The notes: generated from the sequence alone by a model not told the origin. Numbered from the stretch's first letter, positions 38,895-48,333 are shown. The stretch is 64,000 nt of DNA from Marinococcus halotolerans DSM 16375 (GCF_000420725.1 NZ_ATVM01000006.1:1-64000), one strand, 5' to 3'. Numbers and translations are program-made.

Positions 38895-41492
38895 ATGTTG
38901 AAACAAAAGCAAATATGGGGGGTCGCGGCAGCGGTCATTCTGGCGGTCATTGCAGCGCACGCATTTTTCTTATACCAATGGACCAATGATACGTATATGG
39001 CCGGTCCTAATGACGGATTGAACCAGATGGGGCCGTTCAAGCAGCTGCTGTATGATCATTATACGAGCGGTGAATTTTTTTATTCCTTTCAGCTTGGGCT
39101 TGGCGGCAGTATGTTTACCCAGCTCGGGTACTATTATTCGACGAACCTCTTCTTTTATTTCCAGATAGCAGTGGTGTATATGCTGGAGCTTTTGGGACTG
39201 ATTCGTGAGCCGGACGCAGCTTTTTGGACCGAGGCCGTCATTTTTATCAGCATGGTCCGGATGACGCTCGTTTCCTTTTTAGCATACGCCTGCTTTCGCT
39301 ATATGAAGCTAGGCCGTGTTCCAGCCCTGACAGGAGCCCTGTTATATGCCACGTGTGTAATGTATTTCCGCCACGCGGCATTTTGGGAGTTTTTTGCGGA
39401 TGCCTTCATTTGGCTCCCGCTGCTCGTATACGGGGTGGAAAAAATTATTCGGGAGAAAAAACCGCTGCTGTTTATTTTTGCACTCGCAGCAACCGTTTTT
39501 TCAAACTTCTACTTTTCCTATATTGTGCTTATTTTTATCGGTATTTACATTTTAGCCAGGTGGCTGATCCGTCTTGGGCCCGGGGAAACAACGATTGGAA
39601 AGCAGATACTTTATTTCGGGGGCAGCGCTCTGCTCGGGTTTGGCATCGGGCTGACCGGCTTTTTTGCCGGCGTGTACGGGTACTTCAACAATTACCGGCC
39701 GGATTTTGAACAGGAGATCGTATTGTTTGATAACACAAGCAATATTCTGCTCGACAGCCGTTTTCTCATTGTGCCGACCATCTTTTTAGTGTTTGCAGCC
39801 TGGAAACAGCTGTATAAGGATCCACGCTTTGTGCTGTTTACCATCCTATCGCTGTTATTTATCGTATTTCATTACAGTCCGCTGATAGGAAGCGTATTTA
39901 ACGGCTTTTCCGCGCCGCGGAACCGGTTTGAGTATATCGCTGCGTTTTTACTTGCCGGCGCAGTGGCAGCAGGCGTCCAGCATATCCGAAAGCTCGACTG
40001 GCGGGAACTGGTTCCTTCGCTTATTTTTGCGACAGGCATGTATGTTCTGTTTTATCTGCTGGATGACGATTTTTCCATTGATCACTGGAGCGGATGGCTC
40101 ACGCCTGGCATGATCGTCATATCGCTCGCGGCATTTATTGTGACAACACTGACGGATGTACGCGGCAAAAGAATCATTACTGCTGTTTTTGCTATTATGA
40201 CGAGTGTAGTAGTCGCCAATCAGTACCAGTATGAAAAGCTGTTTGAACGCGGAAGCATGAGTGAAACGACGCAGGAATTTCTTATGAGCGAGGATTACAT
40301 GGACGCAGATCAAATTGAACTGCTTGATGAAGCTGCGCAGGAGGATCCGGACGCTCTGTCCCGCACCACTTGGATTAAAGACCCTCAGCGTACGAATACG
40401 CCGCTGTATTTGGATTTTTACGGAGCAGGGGCATACTCAAGTATTTTGAATGAAGAAATACTCATGTTTTATTACAATGACCTTCAGATCGATCTCGGAC
40501 GGGAGAGCATCAGCCGGTATTCCGATTTCGGGCGAAGGGCAAACATTTACAGTCTGCTGCGCGGAGAGTACGCCATGTTCGAAAAAGACGGGGACGAAAA
40601 CGTACCATACGGGTTTACTCCGTTTGTCGAAAATGATGATTATATTATTTATCAGAATGAAAACGTGCTGCCGTTTGTACGGACGACAGATCAGGTATAT
40701 GCTTACGAAGATGCAAAGGAAGCGGCGCCGCTCGCGAAGGAGCATGCTATGCTAAACGGCGTTATTCTCGAGAATCCGGACACAGCAGCCGAATTTCCGC
40801 AGGAAGAGTCGGTTATCACCCGTGAAGATGTCGAGGCGGTAAATGGCACTTACGAGGATGAAATGCTTACAGTTACCGGGGAAGAGGGCGGAATTAATAT
40901 TACAGTGCCGGAGAGTGAAGACGTGGAGGAGTACTACGTGGACTTCCTCCTCCGCCAGGAGCCCGGCGTCGGCTTTTTCCGGATGAATGTAAACGAATTT
41001 GAGACTTCCCGTAAGGCGAGAGATTCGCTGTACCGCACCGATGAAAATGATTTAACGTTCCGCGTGGAGAATCCGGAGGATAACGTGATAGAAGTGCGGA
41101 TGCCTGAAGGAGAATATCACCTTGAAGAACTGGCCGTTTACGGAGAAACATATGAACAATTAAACGAGGCAAGCACCCGGGCAGAGGAGGCCGCCCGGAA
41201 TGTAGACGTGAACGGCAATGAAGTTGATGCGGTTATTGAAAACGACGCTGGAGATACGTACGCTGTAATGCCGATTCCATATGAAAAAGGGTGGAGAGCC
41301 AAGGTGAACGGTGAACGTGTACCAATCGAAAAAGCAAACGGGGCGTTTACCGCTGTGCCGCTTGAGGAAGGGAAAAACAATCTTTCTCTTACGTACTATC
41401 CTCCTTATTTCTGGTGGATGACTGCAGTGTCGGTTGTGTCTTTGATATTGGCCGTATTATGGGGAGTTAAAAGAAAAAAAAAACAATACTGA
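38895..41492 (+). CDS. yfhO: YfhO-family membrane glycosyltransferase
   Basis: This 865-residue protein is close in length to B. subtilis YfhO. It has about twelve transmembrane segments in the first half, a large extracellular part (roughly 455-835) and a last helix near the C-terminus (YFWWMTAVSVVSLILAVLWG). It begins with the GT-C-type arrangement, with acidic residues in the first outer loop (YMAGPNDGLNQMGPFK). YfhO is required with CsbB and GtcA for adding the sugar to lipoteichoic acid, acting as the GT-C transferase on the outside. All three genes are together here. Confidence 0.88.
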   Translation: MLKQKQIWGVAAAVILAVIAAHAFFLYQWTNDTYMAGPNDGLNQMGPFKQLLYDHYTSGEFFYSFQLGLGGSMFTQLGYYYSTNLFFYFQIAVVYMLELLGLIREPDAAFWTEAVIFISMVRMTLVSFLAYACFRYMKLGRVPALTGALLYATCVMYFRHAAFWEFFADAFIWLPLLVYGVEKIIREKKPLLFIFALAATVFSNFYFSYIVLIFIGIYILARWLIRLGPGETTIGKQILYFGGSALLGFGIGLTGFFAGVYGYFNNYRPDFEQEIVLFDNTSNILLDSRFLIVPTIFLVFAAWKQLYKDPRFVLFTILSLLFIVFHYSPLIGSVFNGFSAPRNRFEYIAAFLLAGAVAAGVQHIRKLDWRELVPSLIFATGMYVLFYLLDDDFSIDHWSGWLTPGMIVISLAAFIVTTLTDVRGKRIITAVFAIMTSVVVANQYQYEKLFERGSMSETTQEFLMSEDYMDADQIELLDEAAQEDPDALSRTTWIKDPQRTNTPLYLDFYGAGAYSSILNEEILMFYYNDLQIDLGRESISRYSDFGRRANIYSLLRGEYAMFEKDGDENVPYGFTPFVENDDYIIYQNENVLPFVRTTDQVYAYEDAKEAAPLAKEHAMLNGVILENPDTAAEFPQEESVITREDVEAVNGTYEDEMLTVTGEEGGINITVPESEDVEEYYVDFLLRQEPGVGFFRMNVNEFETSRKARDSLYRTDENDLTFRVENPEDNVIEVRMPEGEYHLEELAVYGETYEQLNEASTRAEEAARNVDVNGNEVDAVIENDAGDTYAVMPIPYEKGWRAKVNGERVPIEKANGAFTAVPLEEGKNNLSLTYYPPYFWWMTAVSVVSLILAVLWGVKRKKKQY

Positions 41493-41495
41493 AGT

Positions 41496-41530
41496 AAAGC
41501 CTGTTCCGCCTGGCGGGACGGGCTTTTTTA
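41496..41530 (+). terminator. Intrinsic terminator after yfhO
   Basis: Arms 41496-41510 and 41512-41526 pair with a few G-T pairs and are followed by T residues. Confidence 0.8.
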
Positions 41531-41587
41531 TGTGTATTGACAGTGGATACAGTTTGATGGAAAAATAAGGATGTAAAAGGAGGGCTT

Positions 41588-42343
41588 ATGTCTTTATCCA
41601 AACAAGCTGAAGAGTATTTTCGGGAGGTCGGGGATTATCTTTATTTATACGGAAGAAAAACGGAGGACATAGAACTTTCCATTCAGCCCGACAAAAAAGC
41701 AGTCGAGGTGAAGGAAGAAGCTGGAAGTTCCATGTATGAAATAGTGCCGAAGGAGCCGAGATTCTACAGTCAAGCACTTAAAGAGCAGGTGCCGCCTGCT
41801 GCAGGCGGACATATATCATTTTTAGTACTGGTTGCATGGATTCTTTTTTTAATTTTATGGTCATGGGATTTGCTGCGGGGAATGCAGGTGTTTTCGCTCT
41901 GGTATTTTATAATTTTGGGTCCGGGAGCTTTAATAGTCAGTGTTTTGACGATTTACGGCAGACCCCTTCGGGCGTTTCGTTCAAAGCGGGTGAAGCAGAC
42001 CCTGCAATATCTTCCTCAAGCGGCAACGCTCGTACTGGTTATTCCTGTGCGTGATCTTATAACAAACGTGCCTGAGGGAGACATGGTTTTTCCAACAATA
42101 TTTAAATGGTGGTTTGTGCCAGCTGCAATCATGGCTACTGCCCTGGCGGTCCGGATTCTCCAAAAAAGCTTTCTGCCAGCGTACACCATAATTATTGCCT
42201 CACTGATTGTGGTATGGCTCGTGATTTCTGCGGTGGATCTTTTGCCATTTCCTTACAATCTAATCACTTATATTGTACTTGTCGGGGCTGCGTTCGCTTA
42301 CGGTATTATTATGAGTTTAAAGCCGGAGCGCGAGAAAAGTTAG
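41588..42343 (+). CDS. Hypothetical membrane protein, soluble N-terminal domain plus six helices
   Basis: I do not recognise this 251-residue protein. The first 70 or so residues are soluble and helical (MSLSKQAEEYFREVGDYLYL), and about six transmembrane segments fill the rest. A short soluble N-terminal helical domain before a membrane block is also seen in HAAS/DUF1129-type proteins, but I cannot confirm membership. AAAAGGAGGG precedes the ATG. The gene lies alone between terminators. Confidence 0.7.
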   Translation: MSLSKQAEEYFREVGDYLYLYGRKTEDIELSIQPDKKAVEVKEEAGSSMYEIVPKEPRFYSQALKEQVPPAAGGHISFLVLVAWILFLILWSWDLLRGMQVFSLWYFIILGPGALIVSVLTIYGRPLRAFRSKRVKQTLQYLPQAATLVLVIPVRDLITNVPEGDMVFPTIFKWWFVPAAIMATALAVRILQKSFLPAYTIIIASLIVVWLVISAVDLLPFPYNLITYIVLVGAAFAYGIIMSLKPEREKS

Positions 42344-42368
42344 TTTCATGCATATTTCCCGGGAAATA

Positions 42369-42396
42369 AAAAAAGGCCGTTCGCGCGGCCTTTTTT
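42369..42396. terminator. Bidirectional terminator
   Basis: AAAAAAGGCCG (42369-42379) and CGGCCTTTTTT (42386-42396) form a perfect stem with a 6-base loop between convergent genes. Confidence 0.88.
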
Positions 42397-42397
42397 A

Positions 42398-42688
42398 TTA
42401 TGAAAATTCTACTGCCGGCCCGGTTAAAATGCCGCTGAACAAGTTGATCAAAAGAAGCACCGTTAAAATAAAAAAGATAAGAAAGCTTATCCGGCTCTGG
42501 GCTTTAAAATGAGCCGCCAGGCCAACGCCCCACAGAGCGGTAATAACAAGGCCGGCGTATACGTATAACGAAATACCGCCCCCCACTACGATGGCTGTCA
42601 CAATCAGAAGAATATCAGTGGTGATGACGAGTAATGCAGAGATGGCTAAAAGCATGCTGCTGAACATTTTCATTCTGGCGTCTTCCAT
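42398..42688 (-). CDS. Small membrane protein, three transmembrane segments
   Basis: This 96-residue protein is nearly all hydrophobic with three predicted helices (about 10-38, 40-60 and 67-90). It is opened by MEDARMKMFSSM and has a short basic loop HFKAQSR. No family is recognised. AAAGGAG lies before the ATG and the terminator follows directly, which supports it as a real gene. Confidence 0.65.
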   Translation of the reverse strand: MEDARMKMFSSMLLAISALLVITTDILLIVTAIVVGGGISLYVYAGLVITALWGVGLAAHFKAQSRISFLIFFILTVLLLINLFSGILTGPAVEFS

Positions 42689-42859
42689 ATATATGAGCTC
42701 CTTTACGAATAATAAACTTCCTTCAATGTATCACATACCCTGTTGGAGAGGAAAATAAGAAGCAGGAAAAAATAGTATGGTTGAAGCCATTTAAGTTTAA
42801 AGCAGCGGCAAACCGTAGTATATTGGGTGAAATAAAACGAAGAGGAAGAAGGAGCATAG

Positions 42860-43546
42860 ATGAGAGAACCTCAGCTGATACGCATGAAATGGAGAGACGC
42901 ATTGTTTGCACATTGGGAAAAAGATCCCGTCGAAGTGGCCCGCAGCCTGCCGGATCATACGGGTGTAGATACGTTTCAAGGCAAAGCGTATGTAGGTGTG
43001 GTTTCGTTTTCAATGCATGACATTCGTCCGTTTTTTCTTCCAGGACGGACCGGCCTGAACTTCCCAGAATTGAATCTGCGCACGTATGTACGTGTGGACG
43101 GGGTGCCGGGCATTTACTTTTATAATTTAGATGCCGCGTCACCGCTTGGCGTCTGGATCGCGCGACGGAATTTTGCTATTCCTTACTACCAGGCACGCTT
43201 TTCAATCCGCCGCCATCAAAGCTGGACGTATTGGAATCATCACCGGAGGTCGGGAAACGTGCGCTTTCGTGCCAGATACCGGGCGACAGGAGAACAGCTG
43301 CCGGCTGCAGCAGGCTCGCTCGAAAACTGGCTTGCTGAAAGATACCGTTTTTATACTTCCAAAAACGGACAGATATGGTACGGCGATGTAGCCCATGAGC
43401 CGTGGGAGCTGTACTACGGGGAGTATGAAGAGGAAGAAAACGGACTCCTTGCAGCCGGCGGATTCAGACAGTCAGACGGTCGTCCTGCTCATGTGATGGT
43501 CAGCCCCGGCGTAAGCGTTGGAGCTGCGAGACTGCGAAAAAAATAA
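42860..43546 (+). CDS. DUF2071 (YqjF-like) protein
   Basis: This 228-residue protein matches the COG3361/DUF2071 family: MKWRDALFAHWEKDPVEVARSLP, then FPELNLRTYVRVDGVPGIYFYNLDA and the C-terminal LENWLAERYRFYTSKNGQIWYGDVAHEPWEL. The function of the family is not known; it is cytoplasmic. AAGGAG precedes the ATG. A terminator shared with the convergent SDR gene follows. Confidence 0.85.
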   Translation: MREPQLIRMKWRDALFAHWEKDPVEVARSLPDHTGVDTFQGKAYVGVVSFSMHDIRPFFLPGRTGLNFPELNLRTYVRVDGVPGIYFYNLDAASPLGVWIARRNFAIPYYQARFSIRRHQSWTYWNHHRRSGNVRFRARYRATGEQLPAAAGSLENWLAERYRFYTSKNGQIWYGDVAHEPWELYYGEYEEEENGLLAAGGFRQSDGRPAHVMVSPGVSVGAARLRKK

Positions 43547-43577
43547 GCCTCTGCTTCCGAATACGGAGCAGAGGCTT
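43545..43577. terminator. Bidirectional terminator
   Basis: AAGCCTCTGCT and AGCAGAGGCTT arms with CCG/CGG pairing inside form a stem at 43545-43577 between convergent genes. Confidence 0.75.
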
Positions 43578-43593
43578 AAATACGTTCATGATT

Positions 43594-44334
43594 TTATGGC
43601 TGATCCACCGGACGAACAACAATCTCATTGACGTCCACGTGAGCCGGCTGGGTAAGTGCATAGTATACTGCTTCTGCAATATCCTCTGAATTCAGCTGCT
43701 GTACGTTCAGTACTGAATCGAACTGTTCCATTACTTCTTTATCTGTAATAGTTTCAGTCAGCTCTGTATTAACCACGCCTGGAGAGATGGCAGTCGTACG
43801 GATATTAGTCTGGGCTACTTCCTGTTCTAAGCCCATCATAATTGCCTTCACGGCAAACTTCGTACCACTGTATACGGAGCTGCCAGGGAAGATTTGGTGG
43901 GCAGCCACAGAAGATGTGGAAATAATATGGCCGTCGTTGTTTTCGATCATGTGTGGAAGGATGGCATTGATGCCGTAAAGAACACCTTTAATGTTTACAT
44001 CCACCATCTGGTCCCACTCATCGACCTTTTGATTTTTCAGTAAAGAAAGTGGCATTAAGCCGGCATTGTTAAAGAGGCCGTATACCTTGCCGAAATGATT
44101 TACTGCTTCGCGTCCGAGCTCTTCCATCTGTTCACGGGAAGTAACGTCAGTCTCTTTGACGATAATCTCGCCAGGCTGATCGGAAAGCTCTTCTTTAATT
44201 TCGTTCAGGCGTTCAAGACGGCGGGCGGCAAGTGCTACGTTAGCGCCGTTTTCGACGAGTTTTTTAGCAGTTGCTCTGCCAATACCGCTGCTTGCTCCTG
44301 TAATAATAAAAGTTTTACCTTGAAGTTCTGTCAT
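43594..44334 (-). CDS. Short-chain dehydrogenase/reductase (paralogue of 28411-29151)
   Basis: This 246-residue classical SDR has the cofactor motif GASSGIGRATA, NNAGLMPLS, Ser in ISTSSVAAHQ and YSGTKFAVKAI with the Tyr-x-x-x-Lys pair. It ends with DVNEIVVRPVDQP. It belongs to the same subgroup as the SDR at 28411 and has the same length. It may reduce small aldehydes or ketones; the substrate is unknown. AAAAAGGAG lies upstream. It stands alone. Confidence 0.87.
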   Translation of the reverse strand: MTELQGKTFIITGASSGIGRATAKKLVENGANVALAARRLERLNEIKEELSDQPGEIIVKETDVTSREQMEELGREAVNHFGKVYGLFNNAGLMPLSLLKNQKVDEWDQMVDVNIKGVLYGINAILPHMIENNDGHIISTSSVAAHQIFPGSSVYSGTKFAVKAIMMGLEQEVAQTNIRTTAISPGVVNTELTETITDKEVMEQFDSVLNVQQLNSEDIAEAVYYALTQPAHVDVNEIVVRPVDQP

Positions 44335-44549
44335 GACGTGTATCGCTCCTTTTTCCTGTAAGCTGTTTCTGCCATAACGTTAGTTACTTTAAAATAATAA
44401 GTGGCATCAGAATGTATGATACCCGTTATGTCTGGTTTCAATCATCCAATTTTTTCTAAAAATAAAAAGGTGCATGTGGAGGCGCCTATGACAGGAGGTA
44501 ATTAGGGGACGCGCCGGGCAAATTTTTTCGGTTCTCCGTTTGAGGATTA

Positions 44550-44577
44550 AAAAACTCCCGGCTTTTTGCCGGAAGTT
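44550..44577 (-). terminator. Intrinsic terminator after the small membrane protein gene
   Basis: On the minus strand AACTTCCGGC pairs with GCCGGGAGTT over a 5-base loop with one T-G pair, followed by six T (44547-44552 as A on the plus strand). Confidence 0.8.
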
Positions 44578-44960
44578 TACGACTTTACATGTGGGGGTCT
44601 TTTCTTTGGAGTAAAAATAATTTGCACCAAAAGACAGAGGGAAGCGGCCATAATAATTCCAATTTCTATGTAATACCAGAACAGTTCACCGCTGTTCAAC
44701 TGGAACATAGTAACTACACCGATCATCAGCAGGCCAATGCCGATACGGTTCATCCATCTCCAGCGCACAGCAAAAGCAGCGAACCATTGAATGAATGGAA
44801 GGTTAAATACAAGCCACAGGACAACCGATGCCCCGATGCCGATCAGCCAGTACCCCTGCCCGATAAATAATTCAGCAGAAAAGCGGGCAATGCTGATAAT
44901 AGGTATATTCATGGCGGCACCTAAAATAATTCCGAGCAAAAATGTTAGAAAACGCCGCAC
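44577..44960 (-). CDS. Small membrane protein, four transmembrane segments
   Basis: This 127-residue protein has about four hydrophobic helices, starting MRRFLTFLLGIILGAAMNIPI and ending with a basic tail KKRPPHVKS. I do not recognise a family. It starts at GTG with GAGGTGA upstream. Its promoter region is shared with the divergent csaA gene. The clear terminator and start site support it as a gene. Confidence 0.65.
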   Translation of the reverse strand: MRRFLTFLLGIILGAAMNIPIISIARFSAELFIGQGYWLIGIGASVVLWLVFNLPFIQWFAAFAVRWRWMNRIGIGLLMIGVVTMFQLNSGELFWYYIEIGIIMAASLCLLVQIIFTPKKRPPHVKS

Positions 44961-45074
44961 GTCAATTCACCTCGAATGAGTTTCCCGGCTAAAATGTACC
45001 AGGATATTACAAATAATATAACCGCTTATGATACGATGATACATAATCAAAGTAGAGAAAGGAAGGGTATTTCG

Positions 45075-45404
45075 GTGGCTTCTATTGAAAATTTTCACGA
45101 CCTGGATGTTAGAGTAGGAAGGATTGTACAAGTAAAGGAATTTCCAGAGGCGAAAAAGCCGGCGTATAAGGCGTGGGTGGACTTTGGGAAAGAAGTGGGA
45201 GTGAAGCAGTCCAGTGCTCAAATTACAGATTTATATGAAATAAATGAGCTCGAAGGGAAAAAAGTGATTGGTATTGTGAACCTTCCCCCAATGAAAATTG
45301 CTTCGTTCACTTCAGAATGCTTAATTTTGGGCGTCTATACGGATGAAGGAGTGACTCTTCTGCAAACAGATCATGAAACGAAGATCGGGGAAAAAATCGG
45401 CTGA
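45075..45404 (+). CDS. csaA: CsaA, tRNA-binding/secretion-related chaperone
   Basis: This 109-residue protein has the single OB-fold tRNA-binding domain of CsaA: LDVRVGRIVQVKEFPEAKKPAYKAWVDFG, then KQSSAQITDLYEINELEGKKVIGIVNLPP. CsaA binds preproteins and SecA and has chaperone activity in B. subtilis. The GTG at 45075 is chosen because AAAGGAAGGG lies 7-8 bases before it and the N-terminus then matches CsaA. The longer reading from 44976 is rejected. It is 12 bp before the NmrA-like gene, probably one operon. Confidence 0.9.
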   Translation: MASIENFHDLDVRVGRIVQVKEFPEAKKPAYKAWVDFGKEVGVKQSSAQITDLYEINELEGKKVIGIVNLPPMKIASFTSECLILGVYTDEGVTLLQTDHETKIGEKIG

Positions 45405-45416
45405 GAGGGTGAAGAT

Positions 45417-46271
45417 ATGAAGTATGTTATTACAGGGGCCACAGGCCATCTCGGAGAAAAAATAACGGAAGAGATGCTTGAACTTGTCCCAAAGGAACAG
45501 ATGGTCCTGGGAGTACGCAATCCTGAAAAAGCAGCGGTGTTCAGAGAGCAGAATGTGAGCACGGCAAAAATGGATTACTATTCGTTTGATGAGCAGGTGA
45601 GCGCCTTTCAGGGAGCAGACGTTGTGCTTTACATTCCGAGTATTACACATCCGTCCGAGCAGCGGATTACAGAATTTAAGATTTCCGTCGAAGCAGCGGA
45701 AAAGGCTGGGATAAAGCAGTTTATATTTATCGGATTCATGGCGGATCATTGGAACAATCCTTTTCATATGAGTCCGTTTTTCGGCTATGCAGTGCGTCGT
45801 ATTGCGATGAGCCCGATGGCTGGCACCATTATCCGCAACGGAGTATATGCGGATCCGCTGATTCCTTATACGGAGGAGCTGGTTCGTACTAAAAGGCTTC
45901 CTTATCCTGCAGGCAGAGGGGCTGTTTCCTTTATTTCAAGAAGGGATCTGGCTAAGGCAATAGCTGCCGCAGCTGCAGCACCCGGGAGGCACGAAGGTGT
46001 TTATACGCTGACTGGGACACAGGCATATACGATGGAGGAATTGTGTGAACTGCTTTCCAACATTACGGGAGAACGCATTCGTTATGAACCAATGGGGGTT
46101 CAGGAATTTGCCCGGACGTATGATGACGGCTCCGGCTTCGGCAGTGTGAATGCTTCTCTGTATGAAGCAGTCTCTATGGGGTTGATGGAGGAGGTTACAT
46201 CAGATGTCGAGAGACTTACAGGAAAGCCGCCGGAAATGCTGCGGTCGTACCTCGAGCGGCACTTATCATAG
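45417..46271 (+). CDS. NmrA-type NAD(P)H-binding SDR (quinone-oxidoreductase-2-like)
   Basis: This 284-residue atypical SDR opens KYVITGATGHLGEKITEEML (cofactor loop) with VLGVRNPEKA as the phosphate-binding stretch. It continues with VLYIPSITHPSEQR, IKQFIFIGFMADH, TIIRNGVYADPL and VSFISRRDLAKAIAAAA. It matches the NmrA/QorB group, which binds NADPH and reduces quinones or acts as a redox sensor. GAGAGGGTG precedes the ATG. It ends at a terminator shared with the convergent hydrolase gene. Confidence 0.84.
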   Translation: MKYVITGATGHLGEKITEEMLELVPKEQMVLGVRNPEKAAVFREQNVSTAKMDYYSFDEQVSAFQGADVVLYIPSITHPSEQRITEFKISVEAAEKAGIKQFIFIGFMADHWNNPFHMSPFFGYAVRRIAMSPMAGTIIRNGVYADPLIPYTEELVRTKRLPYPAGRGAVSFISRRDLAKAIAAAAAAPGRHEGVYTLTGTQAYTMEELCELLSNITGERIRYEPMGVQEFARTYDDGSGFGSVNASLYEAVSMGLMEEVTSDVERLTGKPPEMLRSYLERHLS

Positions 46272-46272
46272 A

Positions 46273-46302
46273 AAAAGGACACGCTGCCGGCGTGTCCTTT
46301 AA
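46273..46302. terminator. Bidirectional terminator
   Basis: AAAGGACACG (46274-46283) and CGTGTCCTTT (46291-46300) form a perfect stem between convergent genes. Confidence 0.8.
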
Positions 46303-46310
46303 TCGTTATA

Positions 46311-47120
46311 CTACTCTTTGAGAAAGCGGAGCAGCTCCTGGTTGAACTTTTCCTTTTCATCGACAAACAGTCCGTGGCCGCTGTTTTCGAAAGGCACAAT
46401 CTTCAAGTCCTTGATTCCTTTCTGAAGCTCTCCGGAAAATTCATACGGGCAGATCTGGTCGTTTCTCCCGTGGAAGCTTTCAGCAGGAACCGTGACGGAA
46501 GCAAGATCCTCAAAGGAATCTTCATCCCGCAGCGCCTCTGCTGAATGGATCGTCGAATAGCTTCCAGCCTCCATGCCGAGACCATGGAACCATGTTTTAA
46601 ATACATCGGAAACGTCGTCGCTGCCAAAGAACATGCCTCCGAAATCCTCGAGCATTTTCGGACGGTCGGTGTTCAGGTTATCAATGATGCCATCGACGTC
46701 TTTTTTCTCCATGCCATACGGAAAGTTTTCGCGTTGCGTAAAGCTTGGCGCCGCCGGCGCAAGCAGAAGCAATTTAGAAACTCCCTGCTGCTTATGGCGG
46801 GCCATGTAACGAAGAGCAATCGGGCCTCCCATGGAAAAACCGGCCAGGACAAAGCTGTCGAGCCCCATGGCGTCAATAACTCCTTTAACATCGTCAGCCA
46901 TTTGATTGTAATCATATCCGCTCCACGGCTTGTCGGATTGGCCGTAGCCGCGGAGGTCGATGCCGATAAACCGGTATCCGTGCTTTGGCAGCTCATTGAA
47001 CTGGTACTCGTACATTTTGTGATTGACCGGCCAGCCGTGTACAAAAACGACCGGAGTCCCTTCACCGATATCCTCCACATAGATATGCACATCTTCTTCT
47101 ACAGCGACATAATGTCCCAT
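46311..47120 (-). CDS. Alpha/beta hydrolase (chloroperoxidase-like)
   Basis: This 269-residue protein has VVFVHGWPVNHKMY (oxyanion), GIDLRGYGQSDKPW, the nucleophile Ser in LAGFSMGGPIAL, Asp in GRNDQICP and His in ENSGHGLFVDE. This order is typical of non-haem chloroperoxidase/esterase-type hydrolases. The substrate is unknown. AAAGGAGG lies upstream of the ATG. It is cytoplasmic, without a signal peptide. Confidence 0.87.
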   Translation of the reverse strand: MGHYVAVEEDVHIYVEDIGEGTPVVFVHGWPVNHKMYEYQFNELPKHGYRFIGIDLRGYGQSDKPWSGYDYNQMADDVKGVIDAMGLDSFVLAGFSMGGPIALRYMARHKQQGVSKLLLLAPAAPSFTQRENFPYGMEKKDVDGIIDNLNTDRPKMLEDFGGMFFGSDDVSDVFKTWFHGLGMEAGSYSTIHSAEALRDEDSFEDLASVTVPAESFHGRNDQICPYEFSGELQKGIKDLKIVPFENSGHGLFVDEKEKFNQELLRFLKE

Positions 47121-47314
47121 CTAAGCAAATCCTCCTTTACTGGCTAAAAAGATAATAATCAGGATAACTTAAAATACCCTTGTTTCCCGTATGATAAACT
47201 TTGGGCGCTTCATTTGACAATGATAATCTTTTTCAATTAATCTGTTGCTAATAAGACAAAAGGTACTAATAAAGAAGAACTAATTGGAAGATTGGACCAA
47301 AAAGGAGTCAGGCC

Positions 47315-48055
47315 GTGAGAGGAACAATCATTCACCATCAGATTATGGACCGCGACGTATATGTATATCTGCCTCCGGATTACAGCCGGAACAAACAGAA
47401 GCGTTATCCTGTTATTTACGTCCAGGACGGGGCATATTTATTCCGGGACTCGGGAAGTGTGTGGGAAGCGCTGATGGAATCAGGATATATGCAGCCGGTA
47501 GTGATGGTCGGAGTGGAGCCGAAAAGCCGTATTCATGAATATACGCCGTGGCCGGCAAAAGCTCTTTCTTTGCGTCTTCCGGATTTCAAGGGGCTTGGTA
47601 CAGAGTACGCGTATATCTTGACCAACGGGATCCGCCCGTATATTAACGAAAAATACCGGGTGAGAACAGAGGCTGCCCATACCGGGTTGATCGGGGCTTC
47701 ACTTGGTGGGCTTGTTTCAATTTATATTGCCGATCTGTATCCCCACGTGTTTCATAAAATCGGGCTGCTTTCTGCTTCGTTGTGGTATGAAGGAATGGGG
47801 TCTTTTATTAAAGACAGACTCTCTCTTACCCTGCGCCATTACGTATATCTGTACGTGGGGGAATGGGAAGGGAGCGGCCAGCCGCTCATTGAACCCTACA
47901 TGGTGCCAAGAACGCAGATGATGTATGAACTGCTCCGTAAGCAGCTCGAAAATCAGGTGGCGCTCCATATAAAACCAAAAGCGATGCATGAAAGAAAGTA
48001 TTTTATTTCCCAGTTTCCCGCGGCGTGCACATGGTTGTTTCCACCCCTGCATTAG
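47315..48055 (+). CDS. Esterase-D-type alpha/beta hydrolase
   Basis: This 246-residue protein resembles the putative esterase family (YbbA/BesA/Fes-like). VYVYLPPDYSRNKQKRYPVIYVQDGAYLF is the usual opening, the nucleophile Ser is in LIGASLGGLVSIY, and MHERKYFISQFPAACTWLF near the end holds the histidine. Relatives hydrolyse acyl esters or siderophore lactones. It starts at GTG with AAAAGGAG 7 bases before. No siderophore genes are nearby, so the substrate is open. Confidence 0.82.
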   Translation: MRGTIIHHQIMDRDVYVYLPPDYSRNKQKRYPVIYVQDGAYLFRDSGSVWEALMESGYMQPVVMVGVEPKSRIHEYTPWPAKALSLRLPDFKGLGTEYAYILTNGIRPYINEKYRVRTEAAHTGLIGASLGGLVSIYIADLYPHVFHKIGLLSASLWYEGMGSFIKDRLSLTLRHYVYLYVGEWEGSGQPLIEPYMVPRTQMMYELLRKQLENQVALHIKPKAMHERKYFISQFPAACTWLFPPLH

Positions 48056-48095
48056 CGGTATAGTAAGAGAAATGGCACATGTGGAGGAGCTGGGA

Positions 48096-48305
48096 ATGGA
48101 AGCAGAGTTTTTCTTTCGGTCCATACTTATGCCGGCGGTGGTTATATTCTGTCTGATTTTTTATTTGACGCTTTTCTGGGTGCATCAAAGAGGAAGGTTC
48201 AGCCGGAGTGAAAATAAAAATGCACGCCAGGCAAAAATTGTTCGTAACGGCTTTGTACTGACAGGTTTTCTTGCTTTTATATGGTTTCTCTCGCTCTATA
48301 TTTAA
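48096..48305 (+). CDS. Small membrane protein, two transmembrane segments
   Basis: This 69-residue protein starts at an ATG with GGAGGAG 6 bases upstream. It has two hydrophobic helices (about 5-28 and 47-69) linked by a basic loop (HQRGRFSRSENKNARQAK). The frame is open back to 47988, inside the upstream gene, but the ribosome binding site supports 48096. The family is not recognised. A terminator follows at once. Confidence 0.6.
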   Translation: MEAEFFFRSILMPAVVIFCLIFYLTLFWVHQRGRFSRSENKNARQAKIVRNGFVLTGFLAFIWFLSLYI

Positions 48306-48333
48306 TCACCTGCACTGCTGCAGGTGATTTTTA
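48304..48333 (+). terminator. Intrinsic terminator
   Basis: AATCACCTGCA (48304-48314) pairs with TGCAGGTGATT (48319-48329), followed by TTTT. Confidence 0.88.
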
